From Tistrella mobilis (lineage in GTDB: Bacteria; Pseudomonadota; Alphaproteobacteria; Tistrellales; Tistrellaceae): a stretch of DNA of 64,000 nt. The notes under the pieces are model-generated. The model was not told where the DNA came from. It saw only the letters and a program-made list of their open reading frames with translations, and searched no databases. The stretch spans positions 4,313,501 through 4,377,500 of the forward strand of contig NZ_CP121017.1 in assembly GCF_041468085.1 (NCBI RefSeq), given 5' to 3'. Positions 47,245-55,273 of this stretch are shown in pieces; positions within the stretch are counted from its first letter, which is position 1, and every line of letters starts with the position of its first letter. A program made the position numbers and the translations under genes.

Positions 47245-48185
47245 GCGAGGAGCAGACGAGCAAGGGCGGCTGGCTGTCCCGCCTTCGGGCCGGGCTGAAG
47301 AAGACCAGCAGCCGGATCGGCGATGGTCTGGTCGGCATCTTCACCAAGCGCAAGCTCGACGCCGAAACGCTGGAAGAGCTGGAAGAGCTGCTGATCCAGG
47401 CCGATCTGGGCCCGGCAACCGCCGCGAAGGTCACTGCCGGCCTCGCCAAGGGTCGCTATGGCCAGGATCTGGGACTGGACGAGATCAAGGGTCTGCTGGC
47501 CGACGAGATCGCGAAGATCCTGGAGCCGGTGGCACAGCCGCTGAACTTCGCCCCAACCGCCTCGGGCCCGAGGGTCGTGGTGATGGTGGGGGTCAACGGC
47601 ACAGGCAAGACCACGACGCTCGGCAAGCTCTCTTCCGCTGCCGTCGGCCAGCGCCGCAAGGTGCTGCTCGCCGCCGGCGACACCTTCCGCGCGGCTGCCG
47701 TGGAACAGCTGGAAGTCTGGGGCCAGCGCGCCGGCGTGCCGGTGCTGAAGCGCGAGACCGGTGCCGATGCGGCGGGACTGGCCTTTGATGCGGTGGAGCG
47801 CGGCCGCCGCGATGGCGTGGACCTGGTGTTCATCGACACGGCCGGCCGGTTGCACAACAAGGCCGGGCTGATGGCCGAGCTGCAGAAGATCGTCCGCGTG
47901 GTCGGCAAGGTCGACGCCGAGGCCCCCCACGAAATCGTGCTGGCGCTGGACGCCACCACCGGCCAGAACGCCATCAATCAGGTTGAAACCTTCAAATCGA
48001 TGGTGCCCCTGACCGGTCTGGTGCTGACCAAGCTGGATGGCACCGCCAAGGGCGGTGTGCTGGTGGCGCTGGCCGATCGCTTCGGCCTGCCGGTCTATGC
48101 GGTAGGTGTCGGCGAAGGGATCGACGACCTGAAGCCCTTCGAGGCCCGGGCCTTCGCCCGCGCCCTGGTCGGGCTGGAGACCTGA
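47241..48185 (+). CDS. ftsY: signal recognition particle receptor FtsY
   Basis: A 314-residue SRP-GTPase with a short N-terminal region and the NG domain: G1 [10 protein letters not shown] (residues 117-126), [20 protein letters not shown] and [10 protein letters not shown]. It receives ribosome-SRP complexes at the membrane for co-translational insertion. The start is TTG at 47241, overlapping the mtaB stop, with GGAGGG upstream. The acidic A-domain of E. coli FtsY is absent, as in most alphaproteobacteria. Confidence 0.96.
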   Translation: MSEEQTSKGGWLSRLRAGLKKTSSRIGDGLVGIFTKRKLDAETLEELEELLIQADLGPATAAKVTAGLAKGRYGQDLGLDEIKGLLADEIAKILEPVAQPLNFAPTASGPRVVVMVGVNGTGKTTTLGKLSSAAVGQRRKVLLAAGDTFRAAAVEQLEVWGQRAGVPVLKRETGADAAGLAFDAVERGRRDGVDLVFIDTAGRLHNKAGLMAELQKIVRVVGKVDAEAPHEIVLALDATTGQNAINQVETFKSMVPLTGLVLTKLDGTAKGGVLVALADRFGLPVYAVGVGEGIDDLKPFEARAFARALVGLET

Positions 48186-48189
48186 TCCG

Positions 48190-48816
48190 ATGACCGACAA
48201 GCCGAACGAAGGCGTCGAAGCCCGCCCGACGGAGCAACGCCCGGCCGATGCCGGCACCGGCTTGATGCGCCTGGCGCTTGAGGCCGGGCCGCTGGTCGTG
48301 TTCTTTGTGCTGAACGCGAAATTCGGCCTGATGACCGGCACCGCCGGCTGGATGGCGGCCACCGCCATTGCACTCGCCGTCTCGTGGGTGCGGGAGCGAC
48401 GCATCCCGATCCTGCCGCTGGTCTCAGGTGTGTTTGTGCTGGGTTTCGGCGGGCTGGCGCTGATCTTCGATGACGAGTTGTTCATCAAGATCAAACCGAC
48501 GGTGGTCAACACACTCTTCGGTGTGATCCTGCTGGCCGGTCTCGCCTTCGGCCGACCGCTGCTCAAGCCGCTGGTCGGCTGGGCCTTTCTGCTGGACCAT
48601 CAGGGCTGGCTGAAGATCACCCGCAACTGGGGCCTGTTCTTCCTGCTACTGGCGGTGATCAACGAGGTGGTCTGGCGGAACTTCTCCACCGATTTCTGGG
48701 TCGGCTTCAAGCTGTTCGGCATCATGCCGCTGACGCTTCTGTTCAGCATCTCGCAGGTGCCACTGATCCAGCGACACACCCTGGCCACCGGCAGCAATAC
48801 CGGCGACCAGGGGTAG
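48190..48816 (+). CDS. yciB: inner-membrane septation protein A (YciB/IspZ)
   Basis: A 208-residue protein with five or six hydrophobic helices. GPLVVFFVLNAKFGL opens the first, and IKPTVVNTLFGVILL and FLLLAVINEVVWRNFSTDFWVGFKLFG-type segments mark the family. YciB is needed for normal cell division in Shigella and interacts with division and elongation proteins. The N-terminal 25 residues are polar. It follows ftsY by four bases and converges with the beta-propeller gene, with 11 bases between stops. Confidence 0.9.
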   Translation: MTDKPNEGVEARPTEQRPADAGTGLMRLALEAGPLVVFFVLNAKFGLMTGTAGWMAATAIALAVSWVRERRIPILPLVSGVFVLGFGGLALIFDDELFIKIKPTVVNTLFGVILLAGLAFGRPLLKPLVGWAFLLDHQGWLKITRNWGLFFLLLAVINEVVWRNFSTDFWVGFKLFGIMPLTLLFSISQVPLIQRHTLATGSNTGDQG

Positions 48817-48827
48817 ATCTCTGTCGA

Positions 48828-50504
48828 TCAGCGCGGGCTGAGACGCACCAGGCTGCCGTCGCGGTCGCCCGCCACCCAGATGCGGCCGGCATCATCCACC
48901 GCGATGCCGGTCGGGATATAGGCCGGCGGCATGCCTGCGGTGCCTTCCAGCCCGACCCGGCCCTTGAGGCCGGTGGAGATCAGTTCGCCCTTCGCCGTTT
49001 CGGGATCGAAGGCCAGCACCTGCCCCGTGCCGGTTTCCACCGTCACCAGCCGGCCATCGGGCAGGCGGGCAAGGCCCTCGGGGGCCTTGAGATCGCCCAC
49101 GACGACCCGAAGCGCCTGACCGTCGACCGGGACCTCGACGATCCGGCCGGCACCGGTTTCCGTTACATAGACCGATCTGTGATCGGGGCCCGACCAGATC
49201 ATCCGGGTCGGCATAACCAGATGTTCCACCACCGGCTTCTGATCAGCCGGCGCCGCACTGCCGTCCAGCGCGGCCTTGTGGATGGTGCCGCCGGCAGTCA
49301 GGACCAGCAGATGGCCGTCATCCGCCATCAGCGCATCCATGGGCGCGGCCAGCTTGTTGACATGGCCAAGCTCGGCGCCGGTCGCGGGATCGAACATCTG
49401 AACCCCACCCGCGAACCAGCTCGTCAGCAGGATCCGGCCGCCGTCGTAATTGGCGTTCATCGGATTTTCGAGATTGCTCGCATAGGCCCGCGCGACATCG
49501 GTCACCTTGCCCGTCGCCCCGTCGATAGTGCGATAGGCGAAGAGGTCGGCCAGGTGCAGCGTGGAACCGCCTCCGGCTTTCGGGACGGCCACCAGACCGC
49601 CCGGCACCGCCAGATCACCCTTGATGATCGTATGGGTGCTGCCGGTCTTGGGGTCGACCTGGAAGATCGCCCCTTCGGCCATGTTCGAGACGTAGATCGT
49701 GCCGTCCTCGCCGATGGCGAGATTGTCCAGCGCCGGGTTGAGCTTCGCGATCACCGTGACGGCGCCAGTCGTCGGATCGACGCGCTTGACCTCGCCGGTG
49801 ACGGTATCGAGTGCCACCACCTTGCCGTCGACTTCCTGGTTGACCGCAGCCGGTACCCTGAACCCTTCGGCAAACGTCTCGATCTTAGGATCGTCCAGGT
49901 TCACCCGAGCGAGCTTGCCCTTGAACCAGAGCGGGCCGGTGAGCGTACGGCCGCGGATCTCGAAGCCGTTGAGCCCCCCCATGCCCTCCAGAAGCTGCTT
50001 CGCCGGGGTCGCGCCGGTCGGGTCGATCTCGTAGAGCGCATCGCCCAGGAACACCCGGGTCGCGTACAACCGGCCATTGTCGTCGAAATCGAGCGAGTTG
50101 ATACCGGGCAGGCCCGTGGCCAGCACCTGCACCGGTGCCGCCTTGCCCTGAAGCGCATCGCCAGAAATCGCGCGCACCTCGCCCGACAGAAAGGCTGTCC
50201 AAACGATGCGGCCATCGGGTGCAATCACCAGATCGTCGGCCTGGCCGGCCGGCCGGTCGACCACGATGCGGGCCTTGCCGCTGACCGGATCGACACCGAT
50301 GATCTGCTGGCCGACGACGCTGCCACCGAGCACCTCGCCATCAGGGGCCACCGCCAGGCCATGCACGCCGCGAAACGGCGATGGCTGAATGATCGTGTCG
50401 AGCTGCCATTCGGCAACCGGCGCACTCTGCGCCGCCGCCAGGCCCGGCACCAGCGCGGCCGCGGCCACCCCGGCGGCGAGCCACCGCTTGAAGCTGAGAG
50501 ACAT
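48828..50504 (-). CDS. periplasmic beta-propeller (SMP-30/NHL-like) protein
   Basis: A 558-residue exported protein. A signal peptide (residues 1-25, ending AAA-QS) is followed by repeated blades of about 40 residues carrying PDG-x-V/I/L and D-P-x-T/S-G-x-x patterns, such as VAPDGEVLGGSVVG, EDGTIYVSNMAEGAIFQVDP and DDAGRIWVAGDRDGSLV. The fold is that of gluconolactonase or NHL propellers, probably two propellers given the length. The ligand or substrate is unknown. GAGGA precedes the ATG. It is transcribed alone. Confidence 0.75.
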   Translation of the reverse strand: MSLSFKRWLAAGVAAAALVPGLAAAQSAPVAEWQLDTIIQPSPFRGVHGLAVAPDGEVLGGSVVGQQIIGVDPVSGKARIVVDRPAGQADDLVIAPDGRIVWTAFLSGEVRAISGDALQGKAAPVQVLATGLPGINSLDFDDNGRLYATRVFLGDALYEIDPTGATPAKQLLEGMGGLNGFEIRGRTLTGPLWFKGKLARVNLDDPKIETFAEGFRVPAAVNQEVDGKVVALDTVTGEVKRVDPTTGAVTVIAKLNPALDNLAIGEDGTIYVSNMAEGAIFQVDPKTGSTHTIIKGDLAVPGGLVAVPKAGGGSTLHLADLFAYRTIDGATGKVTDVARAYASNLENPMNANYDGGRILLTSWFAGGVQMFDPATGAELGHVNKLAAPMDALMADDGHLLVLTAGGTIHKAALDGSAAPADQKPVVEHLVMPTRMIWSGPDHRSVYVTETGAGRIVEVPVDGQALRVVVGDLKAPEGLARLPDGRLVTVETGTGQVLAFDPETAKGELISTGLKGRVGLEGTAGMPPAYIPTGIAVDDAGRIWVAGDRDGSLVRLSPR

Positions 50505-50687
50505 TGGGACGTTTCCTCTGCGGATGATCCGGGGCATCCGGTCTTTGCCGGACGCTTCTCCGATATGGATCATGCGCGGGATTTGTCTCACCGGCCAGAG
50601 CCGAAGGCGCCCCGCCACGGATTTGATATGACGTTCGCTTCAGACAATGTCGGAAGTGGCGTTGGCTCGCATGATGCTGGACGAGGC

Positions 50688-51281
50688 TCATGCCTGCGCC
50701 GGGGGCGACTCCGTCTCGGGCACCAGTTCGGGTTTCCGCTCAGGCTCCGGCGGCTTCGGGCGCCAGAAGTCGCGGCGCGAAACGGCATCGCCCTGATGCA
50801 GGCGTTGCCAGTCCTTCAGGATCGCCTTGACCGTGGGGAAGGCGAGCTCTCCCCAGGGGATCTCGTCCCAGGTGAACAGGCCGACCTCCAGGCTCTCGAT
50901 GCCGGCCGAAATCTCCGGTCGCGTCATGCGGGCCAGATAGAAGATCTGGACCTGATGGATCTCGGGGATGTCGTAGACCGCGAGCAGACGCTCGATCTCG
51001 GCGCGGGCGCCGGCTTCCTCGAAGACTTCACGCAGTGCGCCGTCGGCCGTGCTTTCGCCGTTTTCGAGGAACCCGGCCGGTATGGTCCAGAAGCCCTCAC
51101 GCGGCGCGATCGCCCGGCGGGCGAGCAGGATGCGGTCTTCCCACACGCAGACTGCCCCGACCACCATGTTGGGGTTCTGGTAGTGGATCATGCCGCACTG
51201 GGTGCAGACGTGGCGCGGCCGGCTGTCGCCCTGGGGGATGCGCAGGGTGACGCGGCCGCCGCAGGACGAGCAATAGTCCAA
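50688..51281 (-). CDS. zinc-ribbon Nudix hydrolase
   Basis: A 197-residue protein with an N-terminal zinc ribbon (Cys4, 7, 26, 29) and a Nudix domain. The Nudix box runs from Gly70 (G-x5-E-x7-REVFEEAG). The combination resembles NADH pyrophosphatase-like hydrolases acting on NAD(H), FAD or ADP-ribose. The start is a TTG at 51281 because GGAGG lies nine bases upstream and the zinc ribbon begins immediately (MDYCSSCGG). Upstream in-frame sequence is not conserved-looking. The last 25 residues are Pro/Glu-rich. Confidence 0.88.
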   Translation of the reverse strand: MDYCSSCGGRVTLRIPQGDSRPRHVCTQCGMIHYQNPNMVVGAVCVWEDRILLARRAIAPREGFWTIPAGFLENGESTADGALREVFEEAGARAEIERLLAVYDIPEIHQVQIFYLARMTRPEISAGIESLEVGLFTWDEIPWGELAFPTVKAILKDWQRLHQGDAVSRRDFWRPKPPEPERKPELVPETESPPAQA

Positions 51282-51339
51282 GACCGGGAACCTCCGGGCG
51301 GATGGCGGATGCGATCGGGTCCGATCAGAGTGACAGCCG

Positions 51340-51364
51340 TGGCGGGGCCGGGCAAGCCCCGCCA
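51340..51364 (-). terminator. perfect hairpin after the ABC ATPase gene
   Basis: TGGCGGGGC (51340-51348) and GCCCCGCCA (51356-51364) form a 9-bp stem with a 7-base loop, 23 bases past the ATPase stop. No T-run follows on the minus strand, so termination is less certain. Confidence 0.45.
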
Positions 51365-51387
51365 CCGATCATCTTCCGGCCCCTTGA

Positions 51388-52182
51388 TCAGCCGAGCAGG
51401 AGGGCGTCGTCGGCCAGTTCCTCGCCGCGCACGCGCTTGAACATGGCGAGCAGATCCTCGACCTGAAGACCCTTGCGCTGCTCACCCGAGACGTCGAACA
51501 CCACCCGGCCCTCATGCAGCATCACCGTGCGGGTGCCGAAATCCAGCGCCTGCTTCATGCTGTGGGTGACCATCAGCGTGGTCAGCCGGCCCTCGTCGAC
51601 GATGTCACGGGTCAGCTGCAGCACGAAATCCGCCGTGCGCGGGTCCAGTGCCGCGGTGTGCTCGTCCAGCAGCAGGATCTTCATCGGCTGAAGCGTCGCC
51701 ATCAGCAGGCTGACGGCCTGACGCTGGCCGCCCGAGAGCAGGCCCATGCGATCGCCAAGCCGCTTGTCGAGGCCGAGGTCGAGCCGCTTCAGCGCTTCGC
51801 GGAAACGATCGCGGCGGTCGGCGCGCACGGCAGCACCCAGCCCGCGATTTGCCCCGCGAGAGAAGGCCAGCGCCATGTTCTCTTCGATCGACAGCTTCTC
51901 GCAAGTGCCGGCCATCGGATCCTGAAACACGCGCGCCATCAACCCGGCGCGGCGGCGTGCCGGCCAGCGGGTGACGTCGGTGCCGTCGATCACGATCCGG
52001 CCGTCATCCACCCCGATTTCACCCGACAGGGCATTCAGGAAAGTTGATTTGCCGGCACCGTTGGAGCCGATCACACAGACGAATTCGCCCTCGCCGATAG
52101 TGAGGTCGAGCCCGCGCAGCGCCCGCGTCTCAAGCGGTGTGCCCGGGTTGAAGGTGACCTGGAGGCTCTTGGCTTCGATCAT
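51388..52182 (-). CDS. ABC transporter ATP-binding protein
   Basis: A 264-residue ABC ATPase: Walker A GSNGAGKST, signature LSGGQRQAVSLLMA, Walker B ILLLDEHTAAL. It is the energy subunit of an importer with the permease and binding protein encoded just upstream (18 bases to the permease). The set resembles the TrpXYZ-like family (ABC_sub_bind plus BPD_transp_2 permease). The substrate cannot be assigned from sequence. Confidence 0.92.
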   Translation of the reverse strand: MIEAKSLQVTFNPGTPLETRALRGLDLTIGEGEFVCVIGSNGAGKSTFLNALSGEIGVDDGRIVIDGTDVTRWPARRRAGLMARVFQDPMAGTCEKLSIEENMALAFSRGANRGLGAAVRADRRDRFREALKRLDLGLDKRLGDRMGLLSGGQRQAVSLLMATLQPMKILLLDEHTAALDPRTADFVLQLTRDIVDEGRLTTLMVTHSMKQALDFGTRTVMLHEGRVVFDVSGEQRKGLQVEDLLAMFKRVRGEELADDALLLG

Positions 52183-52200
52183 CGGATCATTCCTCCCGGC

Positions 52201-53088
52201 TCAGGCGGCCTTGCGCCGCCGCTGGGCAAGAACCCGCGGCAGCACCATGGCGGCGGCGACCAGCACGGCGGTCACCAGGTTGAGGTCCGAGGCGGTGAGG
52301 CCAAGGAAGCCGGCATTCAAGGCCAGCGCTACCGCGACGCGGTAGAGAATGGCGCCGATCAGGCAGGCAATGATCGCCCGGGCGATGGTGCGGGTCGACA
52401 TTACCGCTTCGCCGCCGATCACCGAGGCCAGGCCTACCACGATGGTGCCGACACCCATGGTGACGTCGGCACTGCCCTGGGACTGGGCGAAGAGCGCGCC
52501 ACCGATCGCGACCAGGCCGTTGGACAGGGCCATGCCGAGCAAGGTCATGGCGGCAGTGTTGATGCCCTGGGCGCGGGCCATGCGCGCATTGGCGCCGGTC
52601 GCCCGCATGGCAAGGCCCATCTCGCTGTTCAGGAAGCGGATCAGCAGGATCATCGCCGCGATCACCACCACGGCGAAAACCAGCGGGGTGAGCAGATAGA
52701 AGGGCAGGCCCAGCCCTTCGAACGGGGTCAGCACCGTCCGCTCGCCCAGCAGCGCCACGTTGGGGCGCCCCATGATCCTGAGATTGATCGAGTAGAGCGC
52801 GATCATCATCAAAATCGAGGCGAGCAGGTTCAGGATCTTGAGCCGGACATTCAGCCAGGCCGTGATGCTGCCCGCGATACAACCCGCAACGAAGGCAAGG
52901 GCCGTCGACAGGAAGGGATCCCAGCCGCCGACGATGGCGGTGGCGGCGACGGCGGCCCCCAGCGGGAAGCTGCCATCGACGGTCAGATCCGGAAAATCGA
53001 GGATGCGGAAGGAGAGGAAGACCCCGAGCGCCACCAGGGCGTAGACGAAGCCGGTCTCGATTGCACCCATCCAGGCGATCAGGCTCAT
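52201..53088 (-). CDS. ABC transporter permease (BPD_transp_2 family)
   Basis: A 295-residue membrane protein with eight to ten helices. MSLIAWMGAIETGFVYALVALGV opens it, and FRILDFPDLTVDGSFPLGAA is the signature I associate with the permease partner of ABC_sub_bind proteins. The ATG at 53088 has GGAGGGG six bases upstream; longer in-frame reading to 53364 is GC-rich and non-coding in appearance. It is separated from the binding-protein gene by 409 bases including a strong terminator. Confidence 0.92.
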   Translation of the reverse strand: MSLIAWMGAIETGFVYALVALGVFLSFRILDFPDLTVDGSFPLGAAVAATAIVGGWDPFLSTALAFVAGCIAGSITAWLNVRLKILNLLASILMMIALYSINLRIMGRPNVALLGERTVLTPFEGLGLPFYLLTPLVFAVVVIAAMILLIRFLNSEMGLAMRATGANARMARAQGINTAAMTLLGMALSNGLVAIGGALFAQSQGSADVTMGVGTIVVGLASVIGGEAVMSTRTIARAIIACLIGAILYRVAVALALNAGFLGLTASDLNLVTAVLVAAAMVLPRVLAQRRRKAA

Positions 53089-53435
53089 CGCGCCCCTCCC
53101 CCGAGGCGCCCGGCGCAGCCCTGCGCCGGAAGGCATGCGTGCAGCATGTCGGTTGCGTTCCCGTCTGCCGCGTCCGCCGGGCCTGTCTCCGAAGCCCGGG
53201 CCGCGTGTGATCCCCACAGGTCCGAAGGGCCCGTTGCGGCCGTGCCGCGGGCCTCTGATGCCGCCGGCCGCCGTCTCCCCCGACGGCTCGGCAGTCGTGC
53301 CGCCCGGGTGACGGGGCAGTGGTAGCGGATCCCCCCCCGTGCCGCAAGCGGATCGCAAGTCCATATCAGAAGTGTAGAACGAATGAAACTATTTCGCGAA
53401 GACCGGACAGGCCGGGACAATGCGCACGAGCCAAG
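53089..53435. other. gene-free spacer before the ABC permease
   Basis: About 350 bases with no supported gene. Most is very GC-rich; a short AT-richer part at 53355-53400 could hold a promoter for the permease on the minus strand, but no clear -35/-10 pair was found. Confidence 0.45.
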
Positions 53436-53466
53436 AAAAATGCCGCCCGGCGGGCCGGGCGGCATT
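53436..53466 (-). terminator. strong terminator between binding-protein and permease genes
   Basis: AATGCCGCCCGG (53439-53450) and CCGGGCGGCATT (53455-53466) form a perfect 12-bp stem with loop CGGG. On the minus strand a run of five T follows. It lies 31 bases past the binding-protein stop, so the permease and ATPase depend on read-through or on a separate promoter in 53089-53435. Confidence 0.85.
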
Positions 53467-53497
53467 CTCTCGCCTGCAGCCGGAACCGGCCGTCAGA

Positions 53498-54487
53498 TCA
53501 CTTCACCACTTCCTTGGCGTCGGCGATCACGGCCTCGGGGATGGTAACGCCCATCTCCTTGGCCGAGCCCGGGTTCAGATGGAGTTCCAACTTGGAGACG
53601 GTCGAGGCCGGAATGTCGGCAGGCTTCGCACCGGCCAGGATCTTGGCAACCATCTCGCCGGTCTGGACGCCGACGTCGTAGTAGTTGAAGCCGACGGCGG
53701 CGATGGCGCCGCGGCCAACCGAGTTGGTATCACCGGCATAGACCGGGATATCGGCATCCTGGCCAACTTTCACCACGCTCTCGATCGCCGAGACCACGGT
53801 GTTGTCTGTCGGAACGTAGATCGCGTCGACCTTGCCGACCAGCGACCGGGCGGCGGTGAGCACGTCGCTCGACTTGGGCGAGGCGGCCTTCTCGACCGTC
53901 ATGCCGAACTGGCCGGCGGTCTTCTCGACCAGATCGACCAGGGCCACGGCATTCGCCTCACCCGGGTTGTAGATGACGCCCAGCCGTTTGGCATTCGGGG
54001 TGATCCGGGTGATCAGCTTCAGATGCTCGTCCATCGGCGACAGATCGGAGACACCGGTAACGTTGCCGCCCGGCTTCTCCATGCTGCTCACCAGCTTGGC
54101 GCCGACAGGATCGGTCACGGCCGAGAACACGACCGGGATATCACGGGTCGCCGCCGCCACGGCCTGGGCCGACGGCGTCGCAATCGCCACGATCGCATCG
54201 GGCTGCTCACCCACGAATTTCCGGGCGATCTGGGCCGCGGTCGCGACGTTGCCCTGCGCGTTCTGATAGTCCCACGTCAGGTTCTTGCCGACCTCCCAGC
54301 CGGCCGCCTTCAGCGCATCCTGCACACCCTGGCGGGTGGCATCCAGCGCCGGATGCTCGACGATCTGGGTGATCGCCACGGATTTCTCCTCGGCCGCAAG
54401 GCTGGTGCCGGCGGCAAGGCCCGCGATGGCAAGCCCGGCAAGAGATGCCGCGATCCGCGTGGTCCGGCGGCGGGTGATCATGGTCAT
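53498..54487 (-). CDS. ABC transporter substrate-binding protein (ABC_sub_bind, TrpX-like)
   Basis: A 329-residue periplasmic protein. The signal sequence has an RRRTTR start and ends near AAGTSLAAEE. The mature part follows the two-lobe pattern of ABC_sub_bind proteins: VAITQIVEHPALDATRQGV, VVFSAVTDPVGAKLV, LGVIYNPGEANAVAL and GAIAAVGFNYYDVGVQTGEM. Some members bind tryptophan or other aromatic ligands, but the ligand here is unknown. GAAGGG lies nine bases before the ATG. A terminator directly follows, allowing more binding protein than membrane parts. Confidence 0.9.
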   Translation of the reverse strand: MTMITRRRTTRIAASLAGLAIAGLAAGTSLAAEEKSVAITQIVEHPALDATRQGVQDALKAAGWEVGKNLTWDYQNAQGNVATAAQIARKFVGEQPDAIVAIATPSAQAVAAATRDIPVVFSAVTDPVGAKLVSSMEKPGGNVTGVSDLSPMDEHLKLITRITPNAKRLGVIYNPGEANAVALVDLVEKTAGQFGMTVEKAASPKSSDVLTAARSLVGKVDAIYVPTDNTVVSAIESVVKVGQDADIPVYAGDTNSVGRGAIAAVGFNYYDVGVQTGEMVAKILAGAKPADIPASTVSKLELHLNPGSAKEMGVTIPEAVIADAKEVVK

Positions 54488-54820
54488 CGAAAGACGCCCT
54501 TCCCTGGTGTCGTTGTGGCGCGGCAGCGTCCCCGCGCCGCGGTCCCTCGTCTTTTTCGCGTGCGGCCGACACGGGGGCAACCGCCGTCTCCCGCGGCGAC
54601 TGACCGGCCGTATGCGCGCTGGCACAAGGATGCCCATGGCCCGCGCGGCGGGTCAAGCGCACCCGGCGATCGATCGGCGTCCGATGCACGCACACCGGGC
54701 ATCGGCATGGTCACCCGCCCGAAAACAGGGATGCACGCCATGAAAACACCGCCGGCCCCCTGCGGAACCGGCGGTGTCAGGACAACTCGACGGAGCGATG
54801 TTTCGGAGAGGAATCGCGTG
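54488..54820. other. gene-free region upstream of the binding-protein gene
   Basis: This 333-base region carries the terminator of the 66-residue gene at 54742-54777 and should contain the promoter of the binding-protein gene. No further element could be supported. Confidence 0.5.
54742..54777 (-). terminator. Rho-independent terminator of the 66-residue gene
   Basis: ACACCGCCGG (54746-54755) and CCGGCGGTGT (54768-54777) form a perfect 10-bp stem with a 12-base loop, followed on the minus strand by TTTT. Confidence 0.8.
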
Positions 54821-55021
54821 TCAGACCGTAATGTCCAGCACGCTGCCACGACCGCTGGCCGGGGGCGGGGGTGGCGGCTGACGGTCGACGCTGCTGTCCA
54901 CCTTGCCGGCGGCCGGCACCGCCTCCACGGTCTGCGTGCCGCGCGGGTCGGCATAGCCTGCGACCTGGGTCGGCGCCACGGTCTGCGCGTTCAGGAAGGC
55001 GGCGGTGGGTGGGATCTGCAT
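54821..55021 (-). CDS. small hypothetical protein, 66 aa
   Basis: A 66-residue protein starting MQIPPTAAFLNAQTVAPTQ, with a proline run (six Pro) and the ending GRGSVLDITV. It has no membrane segment or cysteine and looks disordered. I recall small alphaproteobacterial proteins with a similar MQI start and a G-x-x-LDI-x-V end, but no function. GGAG precedes the ATG, and a clear terminator follows, both of which support a real gene. It stands alone on the minus strand, divergent from the hybrid kinase. Confidence 0.6.
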   Translation of the reverse strand: MQIPPTAAFLNAQTVAPTQVAGYADPRGTQTVEAVPAAGKVDSSVDRQPPPPPPASGRGSVLDITV

Positions 55022-55273
55022 GGCCGTGCTCCGTAACCTCGGGACGGGCGACATGGGTCACCCGTGCTCGCCACAGATATCGTGATGAAGCGCGCACGGG
55101 TCAAGCCCCTGTTTGCACAGGTCTTCCGGTACCTTCAACGACTCTGGTGCCCGATCGCTCATCGGATGCGGTTTGACGGAAGCCGTCCCAGCGCGCGATG
55201 ATCCTGCAAGTGGCGCGCCCTCTACGTGCGCCTCGACCATTTTCCACCTGCAAGCTCAACCGCCCAGGGGTTC

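Noticed and set aside
51340-51364. Intrinsic terminator of the ABC ATPase gene as a confident call
   Set aside because: The stem is perfect but no T-run follows on the transcribed strand, so it is kept only as a low-confidence hairpin.
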